From: Saussurea involucrata | Taxonomy: Eukaryota; Streptophyta; Magnoliopsida; Asterales; Asteraceae | Assembly (NCBI GenBank): GCA_033807775.1 | Contig: CM066314.1 | Span: forward strand, 33,343,001 to 33,407,000 | DNA length: 64,000 nt | Direction: 5' to 3' | Shown: positions 34,119-46,040 of the stretch, one piece after another | How the letters are laid out: each line of letters begins with the position of its first letter | Numbering within the stretch: position 1 is the first letter of the stretch | Notes under the pieces: model-generated | What the model saw: only the letters and a program-made list of their open reading frames with translations | What the model was told of the DNA's origin: nothing | Databases searched by the model: none | Translations under genes and position numbers: made by a program

Positions 34119-34520
34119 CATTGGCGGATGCAGTAGCCAAAAGGGGGGGTCCCATCCCCCCACTAAAATAAAAAAATATGATTTTTTTTAGTGAAACAAT
34201 TATTTTATAGCGTTATAGCATGGTTTCCTCCCGTGGTTTTTTGTATGTCCCCCCACTAGCTAAAAAACCAAAGAAAGTAGCACTTCAAAATCAATCAAAA
34301 AACAAAAAAAAGCCTTTTGAAATCAACGAAAAAACAAAAAAAAAACAAAAAAAACAAAAAAGTCCATCGAAATCGACAAAAAAACTTTAAAATCTCTCGA
34401 AATCAACCGAAAAACTTCAAAAATCTCTTGAAACCGTAGAGTTAGGCTAGAACGACTTTGCAGACCTTTAACCTACCTTAAAAGTGACCCCACTATGCAA
34501 AAATCCTGGATCCGCCACTG
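34119..34520. mobile_element. hAT-type MITE
   Basis: Ends CATTGGCGGATGCAG and CTGGATCCGCCACTG, exact 8-bp duplication GGCTGATG at 34111-34118 and 34521-34528. The CAGTGGCGGATCCAG terminus is a widespread plant hAT-MITE end. No coding capacity. Confidence 0.9.
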
Positions 34521-34821
34521 GGCTGATGGCCAGTGGTGAATGTATTTGTGTGTGTGTGTATATATATATATATAAGATGTAATGTATAATATAAATAATA
34601 TTATTTATTCTCATTTTCAAAGGAGTTCTAAAAGTTAGATAAAAAGACTAAATTGCCCCCTATTTAACATACATTGTTTAACAGAGTTAGTGATTAAGGA
34701 CCATTTTTGAAGCAAAATGAATACCACAAGGACGATTTCTAGAGTTATAAAAGTTCAGGTTCCACTTTCAAAGATTTCACTAAACCTCAAGGACCAAAAT
34801 TAGAGTTTACTCTTTAAGAAA

Positions 34822-35683
34822 GTTTAAAATAAGAAATGTATCTTTATTATTTTGATTATCTTCTTTAAAAGTCCAACTTTGGTATCATATTTAATGAATT
34901 TAATGATCTTTCTTAAATAATTTATTTGCATAAAATCAATGATTGTTGTTTTATATATGAATTGTTGTTTGCTTCTTCGAATAAAAAAGTGTTATATATG
35001 AGTCATCTGATTGCATCACCTTTTAATAAAAGAGGTTTCATATATAAAACATTTGGTTGCACTTAATGATTGAAGAAATTCCATATATGAAACATTTGGT
35101 CATTACACTATAACAAAGTTGGATTTTGCATTTGTAGGACACCCAAAATTTATATAACTTATCTTAATAGAACATTTTTGGGCGTCACAAAAAGTTTTTA
35201 GCAACCAAAGGCCTTTGGCCTAGCGGTATATGAGCCTCTTTCTTCCTAGGAGGTCAGGGGTTCAAACCTCACCAAAGGTGAGGGGATGTGTGAGTTTATT
35301 TGTTGCATTTGCCGTATATAAATAGTTTCATTGTTTGATCAACATATAAAAGGACCTAGTTATAATAATAAAAGTAGTAGTTATATGGAGAACTTTTAAT
35401 TGGTTTGCTGATTAAAGATGAATAGTATATACCAGCCAAAAATATAAAGTACTAGATAACCTTCAAGGACAAATGTGCATAAGTGTGCAAAATATAGGCA
35501 TTGGAGTGCATCTTCATCAGTGGATATTGATGCATTAGTTACTTTGGCAGTGCATCAATTGATTTGGCATTGAAGTACATGTTCAACTACTTTAAAGGTG
35601 AATGTTGATGCTTCAATAGTTTTAGCGTGGAGTACATCTTCATTAGTGCATCAAATGCATGGACACTCTCATGTATTAGTAAT
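34822..35683. other. Intergenic, AT-rich; contains a SINE
   Basis: Apart from the tRNA-like SINE near 35206 I see short degenerate direct repeats (CATATATGAAACATTTGGT type near 34990-35100) and no gene. Confidence 0.4.
35206..35340 (+). mobile_element. SINE with tRNA-like head
   Basis: Pol III promoter boxes: A-box-like TGGCCTAGCGGT (35216-35227) and B box GGTTCAAACCTC (35259-35270), 32 bp apart, preceded by AAAGGCCT. It does not fold as a full tRNA. The 3' end is uncertain. Confidence 0.6.
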
Positions 35684-36396
35684 TGATGGGAAAAACGGCC
35701 ACTAACAACAAATACGGAATTAATCTTCGTTAGGCTTAACTTTCCCGACCCGAATGAACCTTTGAGGATGCAAACAAATAGAGTATTCTAAATGCAAGTA
35801 AAAACAGCTCCAAAACATAAAATCAGCAACCACAACGAGACACCAAAATTTTAGCGTGGAAAACCCCTCGAAATCGAGAGTAAAAACCACGGGACTACTA
35901 GAGCCGCTTCAAATCCACTACCACCAATATTAGAGCAATACAAAGTCTTCTCTAGATTATACTAGAGGCATACAAAACCATCATACACTTGGAAATAAGC
36001 ACATCAAGATGTATGGAACCAAAATAGAGCAAGGATGGAGAAAATATCACCACAAATTGCTGCTGTGCAGAACCCCGAGAAAACCTGACCTCCAGACCTC
36101 AAAAACACGATCCCACCGTCCAGAATGTAGATGAAGATGTCGTGAAGCTGCTGACCAAAAATCACGACGATCCGACCGTTCAATCTCCGGGAAACAGAAG
36201 TTTTCTGCAGCTGGGTTAAGAAAGACGAAAATGGAGCTCTCTCTCCTTTTTCTCGTCTCTCTCTCTCTCTCTCTATGTGGCTGCTAATTTTAAAATACAC
36301 ACCCTAATAAAATAGTGTTGAATAAGAAATATATATATGAGGGCCAAAACACATGGGCCTTCCTCATGGGCCAAAAAACCATAAGAAAACCTAACA
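35684..36396 (-). repeat. 3' LTR of the Copia element
   Basis: Direct repeat of 40470-41190, containing a CT microsatellite (36255-36274). Confidence 0.93.
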
Positions 36397-36413
36397 AAAC
36401 TCCCCCTTTTTGC

Positions 36414-39400
36414 CTATGAGGAAGAGTTCGCCATTCCGGCGATCAAGCAACATATCTTCAGCTTTTCACTTGCCAAAGCCTTTGTCAACATATCGGAACC
36501 ATTATCATCAGTATGCACTTTATCAAGTTCAAACATCTTGTCTTCAAGAGCATCTCTAATCCAATGATACCTCACATCGATATGCTTTGTTCTTTTATGA
36601 AACATAGAATTCTTAGCAAGGTGAATCGCACTTTGATTATCACAAAGAACCATGTAGCGTTGTTGCATAAAGCCGAGCTCTTGCATGAATCGTTTCAGCC
36701 ACAATAGTTCTTTGCACGCTTCTGTTGCCGCCATATACTCAGCCTCAGTGGTAGACAAAGCAACACACTTTTGCAACCTTGATTGCCATGACACAACTCC
36801 CCCTGCAAAGGTCATCAAATATCCAGAAGTAGATTTCATGTTGTCCTTATTTCCTGCCATATCAGAATCAGTGTACCCAACAAGTATTGGCTCCCCATTT
36901 CCAAAAGTTATACCCAATTTGGAAGTACCACGTAGATATCTGAGAATCCACTTAACTTCTTCCCAATGCTTCTTACCTGGGTTCGACAGAAAACGACTAA
37001 CAACACCTACTGCATAGGCAATATCAGGTCGTGTGCATACCATCGCATACATCAGACTCCCAACAGCCGATGCATACGGAATTCGATCCATCTCTTCAAT
37101 CTCCTTCTTTGAAGAGGGACAATCTTTATCAGTTAGCTTAAAGTTGGTAGTTAGAGGTGAACTAACCACTTTAGCTTTATCCATGTTGAATCTGCGAAGC
37201 ACCTACTCGATGTATTGTTCTTGTGACATGTGAAACTTCTTGGAAGCTCTATCTCGTGTAATCCGAATGCCAAGAATCTGTTTTGCTGGCCCCAAGTCTT
37301 TCATAGCAAAAGACTTGCTCAATTCTAACTTCAGCTGGGTAATTCTTTCTACATTCTTGCCAACAATCAACATGTCATCAACATATAGTAATAATATAAT
37401 GAAATCATCATTACCAAACCTTTGGAAAAAAACACAGTGATCTGAAGTAGTCTTTCGGTAGCCTTGCTTACACATGACTGACTCAAATTTCTTGTACCAT
37501 TGTCTTGGTGCTTGCTTCAAACCATAAAGACTTTTCTGAAGTCTACACACATAGTTTTCTTTGCCCTTAACCTGAAAACCTTCAGGTTGCTCCATGTAGA
37601 TTTTCTTGTCCAAGTCACCGTGAAGGAAAGCTGTCTTCACATCCATCTGCTCAACCTCAAGATCAAGGCTAGCAGCTAAACCAAGAACCACTCGGATAGA
37701 TCCCATCTTCACGACCGGTGAGAAAATCTCATCAAAGTCAATACCTTTTCTTTGACTGAAGCCTTTAACCACCAATCTAGCTTTGTATCTGGGCCGTGAA
37801 GTATGTTCTTCTGTCTTCACTTTGTAGACCCACTTGTTCTTCAAAGCTCTTTTTCCTTTAGGCAACTTCACCAACTCAAAAGTATTGTTCTCATGCAAGG
37901 AAGTCATCTCATCTTGCATGGCTTCAACCCACTCTTTCTTGTGCTCATCTTCCATGGCCTCTTCATAACACTCCGACTCTCCCCCATCAGTGAGTAAGAC
38001 ATACTCATCAGCAGAGTATCGTGTAGAAGGATGACGATCTCTCATAGACCGCCTAAGTGGGATAAATGATGGCATACCTGGAACTGGTAACTCTGGATGA
38101 ACTTCTGCATCCACCTCAATTTCCTCTGGAACATCAACATCATCAGTGCCATCTTGTTCGTCATTTAGAACACCATCTCCATCACGTGTCTCAACATGCT
38201 TAGGAGGAGCTGGATCCAAATCAGTAAGATTATCATTATGTTGAGGAATAGTGTCTTCCTTCTCAACATTTTTCAAAGTCTGATCTTCCATGAAAATAAC
38301 ATCTCGGCTTCGAACGAGTTTCTTTTGAACCGGATCATATAATCTGTAACCGAACTCATCTTGGCCATAACCAAGGAACACACATGGCTTAGTCTTCACA
38401 TCAAGCTTTGATCTTTCATCTTTGGGAATATGTACAAAAGCCTTGCATCCAAAGACCCGTAAGTGACGGTACGAAACATCTTTGCTGCTCCAAACCCTGT
38501 CAGGAACATCAAAAGACAAAGGAACACAAGGAGTTAGATTAATAACATGTACCGCCGTATTCAAAGCTTCTCCCCAAAAGGATTTCGGCAACCCTGCATG
38601 TGACAGCAAACATCTGACACGCTCGGCCAATGTTCTGTTCATTCGCTCTGCTAATCCATTCAATTGTGGTGTCTTGGGAGGACTCTTTTGATGTCGAATA
38701 CCATGTTCTCTACAATAAGCATCAAATGGCCCAATGTATTCACCTCCATTATCTGTCCGAATACACTTAAGCTTCCTCCCAGTCTGTCTCTCAACCGAGG
38801 CATGAAATTGTTTAAACACATCAAATACTTGATCTTTAGATTTTAAGGTATATACCCATACCTTTCTCGAATGATCATCGATGAATGCGACAAAATAAGA
38901 GCAACCACCAAGTGTCCTAGTCTTCATAGAACCACAAACATCGGAATGTACAAAATCAAGTATGTTCTCCTTCCTAGAAGGAGGATGACTCTTAAACGAA
39001 ACTCTGTTCTGCTTACCTGCCAGACAATGAGAACACTTCTTCAGATGAACATCATGCACACCTGGTAACACATTTCTCTTTGACAGGAGAGACATCCCCT
39101 TCTCACTCATGTGGCCAAGTCTCTTATACCACAAATCAGTCATATCATTATTCTCCACAGCGTTGACAATGTTGTTGGAGATCTTCGGATGTGTCACATA
39201 TAACAATGGGCATTTCTTACCTCGTGCCACGATTAATGAACCACGAGTGAGTTTCCATATACCATTACCAAAGTTGTTGTTGTAGCCATCATCATCAAGT
39301 AAGCCTGTAGAAATCACATTAAGTCTCATATCTGGGACATGTTTTACATTCCGTAAAACCAATTCCATCCCAGTGTCAAATTTCAAATAGACATTGCCAA

Positions 39401-40418
39401 TTCCAACAACCTTTGATGGACCACTATTACCCATCTTAACATTGCCATAATCACCTGTAGTGTAAGATGTAAAGAAGTCTCTTCGTGATGTAACATGACA
39501 CGTAGCACCAGTGTCAATAACCCAACTCGAATCATCATGTGCAAGGTTCACCATATCATCATCACAACAAAGAAAGAACTCCTCAACAGTGGTATTGATT
39601 TCAGCATTGTCATTACCACCATCATCTTTCTTATGATTGTTCTTTTGATTGTTGTGGATGCCTCTTTTGTTCTCCTTCTTCAATTGTCTGCAGAATCGTA
39701 TCGTGTGCCCTTTCCTACCACAGTGGTAGCACTCAAAATCAACATACTTTCCTTTCGAATTTGCCCGATGATTTCCTCTGTTACCTAGACCTCTACTCTG
39801 ACTTCTCCCCCGCCTTTCTGTGACCAAGACATCTGATTGTGAAGAGGAACCCTGTGACTTTCTTCTCATATCTTCATTTAAAATACTGCCTTTAGCCAAT
39901 TCCATGGAAATAACACCATCGGGCGCGGAGTTGGACAATGACGTCCTAAAAGTCTCCCACGAACCCGGTAGAGTACCAAGGATCCATAAGCCTTGGATTT
40001 CATCTTCAAACTTGATACCCATTCCTGCAAGCTGATTAATAATTCCCTGAAATGCATTCAAATGATCAGTGATAGGAGTTCCATCATGGTACTTAAGTTG
40101 TATCATCTTTTTAATCAAAAACAACTTATTATTTCCAGTCTTTCGAGCATATAACTGTTCGAGCTTGTTCCACAAAGTACGAGCATGAGTCTCCCCACTA
40201 ATATGGTTCAAAACATTATCATCTACCCATTGCCGAATATACCCACAAACCTATCGATGCAAAATACTCCATTCTTCATCTGTTTTATTCTCAGGTTTGT
40301 CGGTCGAAAAAACAGGCAAGTAAAAATCCTTCACATAAAGAAGGTCTTCCATCTTTCCTTTCCAAACATGATAATTAGAACCATTAAGACTTATCATCCT
40401 ACTTGTATTAGCCTCCAT
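36414..40418 (-). pseudogene. Copia gag-pol polyprotein with two TAG codons
   Basis: 1335 codons in one frame, broken by TAG at 40251-40253 (codon 56, in gag) and 37203-37205 (after RT). Domain order is gag-PR-INT-RT-RH, the Copia order. Landmarks: CCHC knuckle CYHCGRKGHTIRFC; protease WVIDTGATCHVT; pre-integrase LWYKRLGHMSEKGM; integrase core with SDVCGS, DNGGEY and the GLAERMNRTL helix; RT with KARLVVKGFSQ, DVKTAFLHGDL and LLYVDDML; RNase H with GYTDSDMAG, STTEAEYMAA and HIDVRYHWIRD. Catalytic residues of PR, INT, RT and RH all look intact. With two nonsense codons it is inactive as sequenced, although otherwise well kept. The family matches plant proteins annotated as Tnt 1-94 polyprotein. 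Confidence 0.95.
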
Positions 40419-40469
40419 CGTTCAATCAAGTCTAACCCAAAATAATAACCAAAAGCTCTGATACCACTC

Positions 40470-41190
40470 TGATGGGAAAAACGGCCACTAACGGTAACAA
40501 CAAATGCGGAATTAATCTTCGTTAGGCTTAACTTTCCCGACCCGAATGAACCTTTGAGGATGCAAACAAATAGAGTATTCTAAATGCAAGTAAAAACAGC
40601 TCCAAAACATAAAATCAGCAACCACAATGAGACACCAAAATTTTAGCGTGGAAAACCCCTCGAAATCGAGAGTAAAAACCACGGGACTACTAGAGCCGCT
40701 TCAAATCCACTACCACCAATATTAGAGCAATACAAAGTCTTCTCTAGATTATACTAGAGGCATACAAAACCATCATACACTTGGAAATAAGCACATCAAG
40801 ATGTATGGAACCAAAATAGAGCAAGGATGGAGAAAATATCACCACAAATTGCTGCTGTGCAGAACCCCGAGAAAACCTGACCTCCAGACCTCAAAAACAC
40901 GATCCCACCGTCCAGAATGTAGATGAAGATGTCGTGAAGCTGCTGACCAAAAATCACGACGATCCGACCGTTCAATCTCCGGGAAACAGAAGTTTTCTGC
41001 AGCTGGGTTAAGAAAGACGAAAATGGAGCTCTCTCTCCTTTTTCTTGTTTCTCTCTCTCTCTCTCTCTATGTGGCTGCTAATTTTAAAATACACACCCTA
41101 ATAAAATAGTGTTGAATAAGAAATATATATATGAGGGCCAAAACACATGGGCCTTCCTCATGGGCCAAAAAACCATAAGAAAACCCAACA
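40470..41190 (-). repeat. 5' LTR of the Copia element
   Basis: Direct repeat of 35684-36396; PBS adjoins at 40452-40466 on the minus strand. Confidence 0.93.
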
Positions 41191-42521
41191 GTAATAACCT
41201 ACCATCTTTTCATCGATGAATATTTCTACCTTCGATTAAGTGATCATAGGGAGGCGTAGGATAATTTTTAGGATCGGTAGGCCAATGGTGAGAGGAACGG
41301 TAAAGCTTGTGCCCGGGGTAGATGACTAGACGAGGTAGTAAGATTTTTTAACAGGGGGTTGTTGGAGGTGAACGTGAGGTATTGGTAGAGGATTGGGTCT
41401 CATTCCAGAATAGAGAAGAATTGACGAATAGTTGAACTATAAAGTTGGTATATCTATATGTATGTTGCTATCTTTAGTGACCGACATGTCAGACAAGGGA
41501 ATCAAGCTCAATCAACTTTTCAACATGATAGTTCTTATTCAGCTCTCTCAAAATGGAACCTAATCAACCACACTAGGACTAAGACACGGCCCAATCTCCT
41601 ATGGGAGGCAATTGTGGAGAATTTTCCGAAATGCGAGAAAGTCTGACGGAGCATGCAATTGTTTCCATTATTATATAATTTCAAGACCTGGATCCATGAT
41701 AAGATCATTATGATCTCTTGAAGGTTGTCGCTCTTTTAAAACCTTAAAAAATGGACAAATTTTGATAATCTTTTTGAATAGTTTTTTTTTTCAATTTGTG
41801 GCCTATTAGAACTTATTTAGAAGTAAAAGGCGTTCTTATAGGATCCTCAACTCGTCAATGTGATCTTTTTCAAAAAAACCAGTCTATGTGATGACGGAAA
41901 CTAGTATATGTAATTTCATGGTACGTGATTTGATGGCCTTGAAGAGAAGCCAGTGAATAAGGAACTCTAGGATCCTCAACTAGTGTATAAAGTTTGAAAA
42001 TTATATTTATCAATGAAAAATATAAAGAAAGGATCATGCAAAAAGTTACACATTATGCGAGAAGCCGATAAGCCGACAAGTGTGACATCATATATGATTA
42101 CATGGTTTGTAAGTGTGTTTAATCATATGTGATTAAACTTCTATGTATTGTCAATGTAACTTATGTTTAATCAAATATAATTAAGCTTGTGTATCGTACA
42201 CCTTCTTACATTAGATTTAATTTCTCATTTAAAGTTGCCATATATAAATATGGAATTTAAGAATTTCTTTTATACAATTGATCATCTTTTATTAATAAGA
42301 TTGGACAAAAAAAATGTATTTAAACTTTGGAACTTTCCAAAAGAAAGTGGAGGGAAAGGAGGAGGTTATTTGTTTGGGTTTTGCTTCTACTTCTAGTAGC
42401 AAGTATTACGTAAGCAGCTATGTAATGATTGTCTTCTCATTCTTCCTCACTGTAAATACCTTCACTATACTACAAACTCAATGAACAAACAGAGCTCGAA
42501 GTTGAAATTGAAATTGGGGAA
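41191..42521. other. Intergenic region upstream of the nitronate monooxygenase gene
   Basis: No gene or complete element recognised. The last few hundred bases, with a possible start region near 42440-42480, are the presumed promoter and 5' UTR. Confidence 0.4.
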
Positions 42522-42665
42522 ATGGGTTGGAAAGGGATTCTGGGTTTTGAGTATGGAATAGTGCAGGCACCTTTAGGACCCGATATTTCCGGCCCTGAGC
42601 TTGTCGCCGCCGTTGCTAATGCCGGTGCCATTGGTATCCTTCGAGCTCCTGATTGGGTCAGTCCA

Positions 42666-42723
<58 letters not shown>

Positions 42724-44885
42724 ACGATTTAGTTGCTGAATTTCAACTCGCTATCTGCAGAAATTATCTGATTTATCTGGCTAATGAGAATTAAGATCAG
42801 CAATTAGAATCTCCAATCGGTGGTTCCAATAGAATTTATGATATATCCACCACTGCCTTAATGTTTAGGGTTTTTTGTTGTTGTTTTTTTCTCAAATCAA
42901 AGAGAACTCGATTACCTATTTTAATCATCTAAAACCATATTGATTGTATAGTCCAGATTAGTACACAACAGGAATTCCCAGTGTATGTTCATGGACCACC
43001 TGACCACATTTAGGGGGTGTTTGGGATTGCTTATTTAACTGACTTATCTGCTTATTTTGTTTTGTTAGTGTTTGGATTGGAGAGAAAGAAAACTGTTTAT
43101 GACTTTTTGTCACTGCAGTAAGTTGTTTTAAATAAGTTAGTCCATACTGACTTATCAACTTATTTGAAACAACTTATGATTTTTTGGTTATTTTACATGT
43201 ATAAGCGATCCTAAACACCCCTAAATAACAACTTATTACGTTTTGGTACCACAATAAATCATAGATTCACATTCAAGTAGATTTTAACTCGGTTATATGA
43301 AAACTCTATAACAGGAATCCCCAGATTACCTAAGGGAGCTCATAAGGAAGACAAGGACTTTGACCGATAAACCATTTGGAGTCGGAGTTGTTTTGGCATT
43401 CCCTCACAAACAGAACTTAAAGTGTATCCTTGAAGAGAAAGTTGCAATCTTGCAGCTTTATTGGGGAGAAGTCACCAAAGATATAGTCTCTGAAGCCCAT
43501 CTAGCTGGGGTCAAGGTTGTTCCCCAGGTTAGCCCTCTTCCCTCAATACCCTTTTCCTTTAAGTATATAAGATTTATATATCATAGATATAATTAGGGGT
43601 GACTACTCGAGCTCAAATACTTTTTCAATGTTCGAGCTCGAGCTTGATACTCTTTTATGGACTCAAACTTGAGTTCGATTAGCTCGCTTATTGGCTCGAC
43701 GTCTATAATTTTTTAACTTTTAACATGTTTGGCTCGAAAAAGTGTATGTTCGACTCAAAACATTAAGTAAAATGTATTACATATACATATATATATATAT
43801 ACACTTTGGGTTGTAAATTTGTCTAAAATAAACTACAAATTTTATTCTTATATATATATATATAAAACTTTATGCGGCGGTTTGGCGGGTTGAGTTAGCC
43901 TAACCCAATTTCAACCCTCTTAATTGGCGGTTTGGCGGTTCGCGGGTTAGAGGTTTGGCGGGTTGGGTTTAATTGGGTTGTTAGCGGTTTGGGTTGGGCG
44001 GGTTTCGCGGGTTGACGGTTTTCTGTACACCCCTAGATATAATCCTCCTTGTAGATTGGAAGCTTTGAAGAAGCACAACGTGCTGCTGACGCTGGTGTGG
44101 ATGCTATAATTGTTCAAGGACACGAAGCAGGAGGACATGTTATTGGTCAGGTATAAAGTTTTCGCATGTTTTCTTCTCATCAATAATCTGATCTAATGTC
44201 ACACACACACACACACAGGGTGGTTTATTTTGCAACCAAGTAAAAGGTTACAACCTCGTGCAACCCTCATCTAAACCATTCATTTAGCCAATTCATTACG
44301 TAGACACTTGATTGATTATTGGATTGCATCAATGATCATTGGTTTCATGCAATAATCTTAATCTTACTTGCAATGCATAGTATTTCATTAAATGCCATGG
44401 AATGCATACTGTTTCATGAAAGTACCACATTCATCCAACACATCGCATCAACCGTTATGTCATTGACATATTTTGCAGAAATTCAACAAAATCAGGTAAA
44501 TTCATTTAGAGAATCATTGAGAATCCAAATGCAATGGACGGTTTAGATAAAGGTTGCACGGGTTGTAACCTTTTATTGGGTTGCAAAATAACCGTTGCCT
44601 ATATATATATATATAGGGCTAGGTTTAGGAGAAAACCGCAAAAAAGTGAAAAACTGAGGAACACCTGGTAACCGTTCATCTGGACAGTATGCATATGTGC
44701 ATACAAGTAATTGAAGCTGTTTTTTGGTTTTATGCACGTGTGCATGTTATGCACATGTGCATACTGGACAAATTGCTTACAAATTACTTGTATGCACATG
44801 TGCATACTGATTAGATGAACGTTTAATAGGTTGTTCCTCAGTTTTTCATTTTTTTTTGAGGTTTTCCGTGAACCTGGCCCTATAT

Positions 44886-44939
<54 letters not shown>

Positions 44940-46040
44940 CAAACTTATGGGAACACCAAGAATCGTTCGTGGGCATGTGGAATAATTTTCAGGAAGCATT
45001 GATAGCGCTGGTACCACAAATAGCTGATCTTGTTGCCTCCAGGGGCATACCTGTAATTGCTGCTGGTGGAATAGTCGATGAGCGAGGCTATGTTGCTGCA
45101 TTGGCACTCGGAGCTCAAGGCGTCTGCTTAGGCACCAGGTACATTGATTCTTGACGTGATTGATTTCTGTTTCAAGGAAACAACTGTTATTATGGCTTGT
45201 GTGGTTTGTACTGATTTTGGGGTTTGAAACTAAAGAAAAATAGCTTTCATTTAGGTTTCTTGCCACCGAGGAGAGCAATGCTCACCCAACATACAAAAGG
45301 AAAGTGATTGAAATGAACAAAACAGAGTATACGAATGTATTTGGTCGTGCCAGGTGGCCAGGAGCGCCTCACCGTGTCCTCAAAACACCTTTCTTCATGA
45401 AATGGAGAAATCTACCAAGTGATGAGAAAGAGGCTAATCAACCAATTATTGGCCATTCAACAATACATGGAACGGTAAGCATCTCTTTCAAGATAAATTA
45501 AGGAGAAATGATACAAGTCTAGTTGATGTGGGACTCCAATAGTATTTTTGAACTGGATAACAGTTTTAAGATATATTTAAGGAAAAATGATCAAGTCTAG
45601 CTGACGTGGGACTTCAACAGTATTTTTGAACTGAATAACAGTTTTAAGATATATTTAAGGAAAAATGATAAGTCTAGCTGACGTGGGACTTCAACAGTAT
45701 TTTTGAACTGAATAACAGTTTTAAGATACATTTAAGGAAAAATGATCAAGTCTAGCTGACGTGGGACTTCAACAGTATTTTTGAAATGTATATTATAAAC
45801 TTGATAAGATGAAGCATAAAAAAGTTGACTCGACTTGTTTTGTTTGATACGTAGGAGAAAGATATTCGTGTATTTGCTGGTACGGTGCCGAACAAGACAA
45901 CAACGGGGGATATTGAAAGCATGGTGATGTATGCAGGCGAAGGCGTAGGACTCATCAATGAAATCTTACCAGCTGCTCAAGTAGTAAAGAGACTTGTTGA
46001 AGGTGCTCAGACTTTGATCCAACAAAAGTTCACTTGTTGA
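42522..46040 (+). CDS. Nitronate monooxygenase / 2-nitropropane dioxygenase-like flavoprotein
   Basis: FMN-dependent TIM-barrel enzyme of the class I nitronate monooxygenase family, which oxidises toxic alkyl nitronates such as propionate 3-nitronate. Six exons: 42522-42656, 43315-43527, 44055-44150, 44993-45138, 45255-45474, 45855-46040; all GT/AG, 996 bp, 331 residues. Motifs: N-terminal PLGPDISGPELVAAVANAGA; KPFGVGVVLAFP; VDAIIVQGHEAGGHVIG, containing the family catalytic His (about 144) and FMN-phosphate loop; IPVIAAGGIVDERG; ALGAQGVCLGTRF; and C-terminal GDIESMVMYAGEGVGLI. No transit peptide, so probably cytosolic or peroxisomal. Introns are loaded with MITEs and TA tracts, but no exon is damaged. 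Confidence 0.92.
42669..42720 (+). repeat. CT and AT microsatellites in intron 1
   Basis: (CT)n directly followed by (AT)n, just after the exon 1 donor. Confidence 0.9.
43011..43223. mobile_element. hAT-like MITE in intron 1 of the nitronate monooxygenase gene
   Basis: Ends TAGGGGGTGTTTGGGATTGC and GCGATCCTAAACACCCCTA are inverted; interior TTATTTGAAACAACTT is complementary to AAGTTGTTTTAAATAAG. No clear 8-bp duplication. Confidence 0.65.
43594..44035. mobile_element. hAT-like MITE in intron 2
   Basis: Ends TAGGGGTG and CACCCCTA with exact 8-bp duplication GATATAAT (43586-43593, 44036-44043). The right part has repeated GGCGGTTTGGCGGGTT-like words. Inserted about 20 bp from the exon 3 acceptor. 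Confidence 0.8.
44218..44598. mobile_element. MITE with long TIRs in intron 3
   Basis: About 45-bp TIRs: GGTGGTTTATTTTGCAACC... and ...GGTTGCAAAATAACCGTTGCC, sharing AAAGGTTACAACC. It abuts a CA tract on the left and a TA tract on the right. Confidence 0.75.
44616..44880. mobile_element. Inverted-repeat element inserted in a TA microsatellite, intron 3
   Basis: Left GGGCTAGGTTTAGGAGAAAAC and right GTTTTCCGTGAACCTGGCCC (inverted; each 20-21 bp of a longer imperfect TIR) between (TA)n tracts 44600-44615 and 44880-44939. The interior repeats GCACATGTGCATA palindromes. A partial relative (GAGGTTTTCCCTTGAACCC, then a TA tract) lies at 14480-14520 in DAHP synthase intron 1. Confidence 0.7.
45501..45786 (+). 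repeat. 78-bp tandem repeat in intron 5
   Basis: About four copies of a 78-bp unit with TTAAGGAAAAATGATCAAGT and GACGTGGGACTTCAACAG; starts repeat at 45571 and 45649. Inner copies are nearly identical, indicating recent expansion. Confidence 0.85.

Larger units (their letters stand above)
21748..34812. mobile_element. Pack-MULE-like GAGTAAA element with an LRR fragment, hosting four nested insertions
   Basis: Termini GAGTAAACTCTAATTTTGGT and ACCAAAATTAGAGTTTACTC are near-perfect inverted repeats, flanked by an exact 9-bp duplication TTTAAGAAA (21739-21747 and 34813-34821). Subtracting the insertions (22346-22624, 22921-33447, 34119-34520) leaves about 1.84 kb, an ordinary Pack-MULE size. It carries a leucine-rich-repeat fragment on the minus strand. 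No transposase of its own. Confidence 0.9.
35684..41190 (-). mobile_element. Nearly complete Copia (Tnt1/Tork-like) LTR retrotransposon
   Basis: LTRs 35684-36396 and 40470-41190 (713 and 721 bp, differing by a 5-bp GGTAA insertion, CT-tract length and few substitutions), TGTTAGG or TGTTGGG start and CATCA end on the minus strand. Exact 5-bp duplication GTAAT at 35679-35683 and 41191-41195. PBS TGGTATCAGAGC next to the 5' LTR (40452-40466) and purine tract AAAAAGGGGGAGTTT next to the 3' LTR (36397-36411). All gag-pol domains are present. Confidence 0.95.

Noticed and set aside
33614..34171. Overlapping + strand frames of 70-100 codons
   Set aside because: Low-complexity GT/GA tracts and no domain; they overlap each other in several frames.
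35206..35280. Possible tRNA gene
   Set aside because: Only the A and B box pattern is present; no acceptor stem or anticodon arm could be paired, so it was called a SINE.
42470..42724. Frames with runs of YIYIYI, also at 44599-45278 and 56205-56548
   Set aside because: Translations of TA microsatellites adjoining real exons or leaders.
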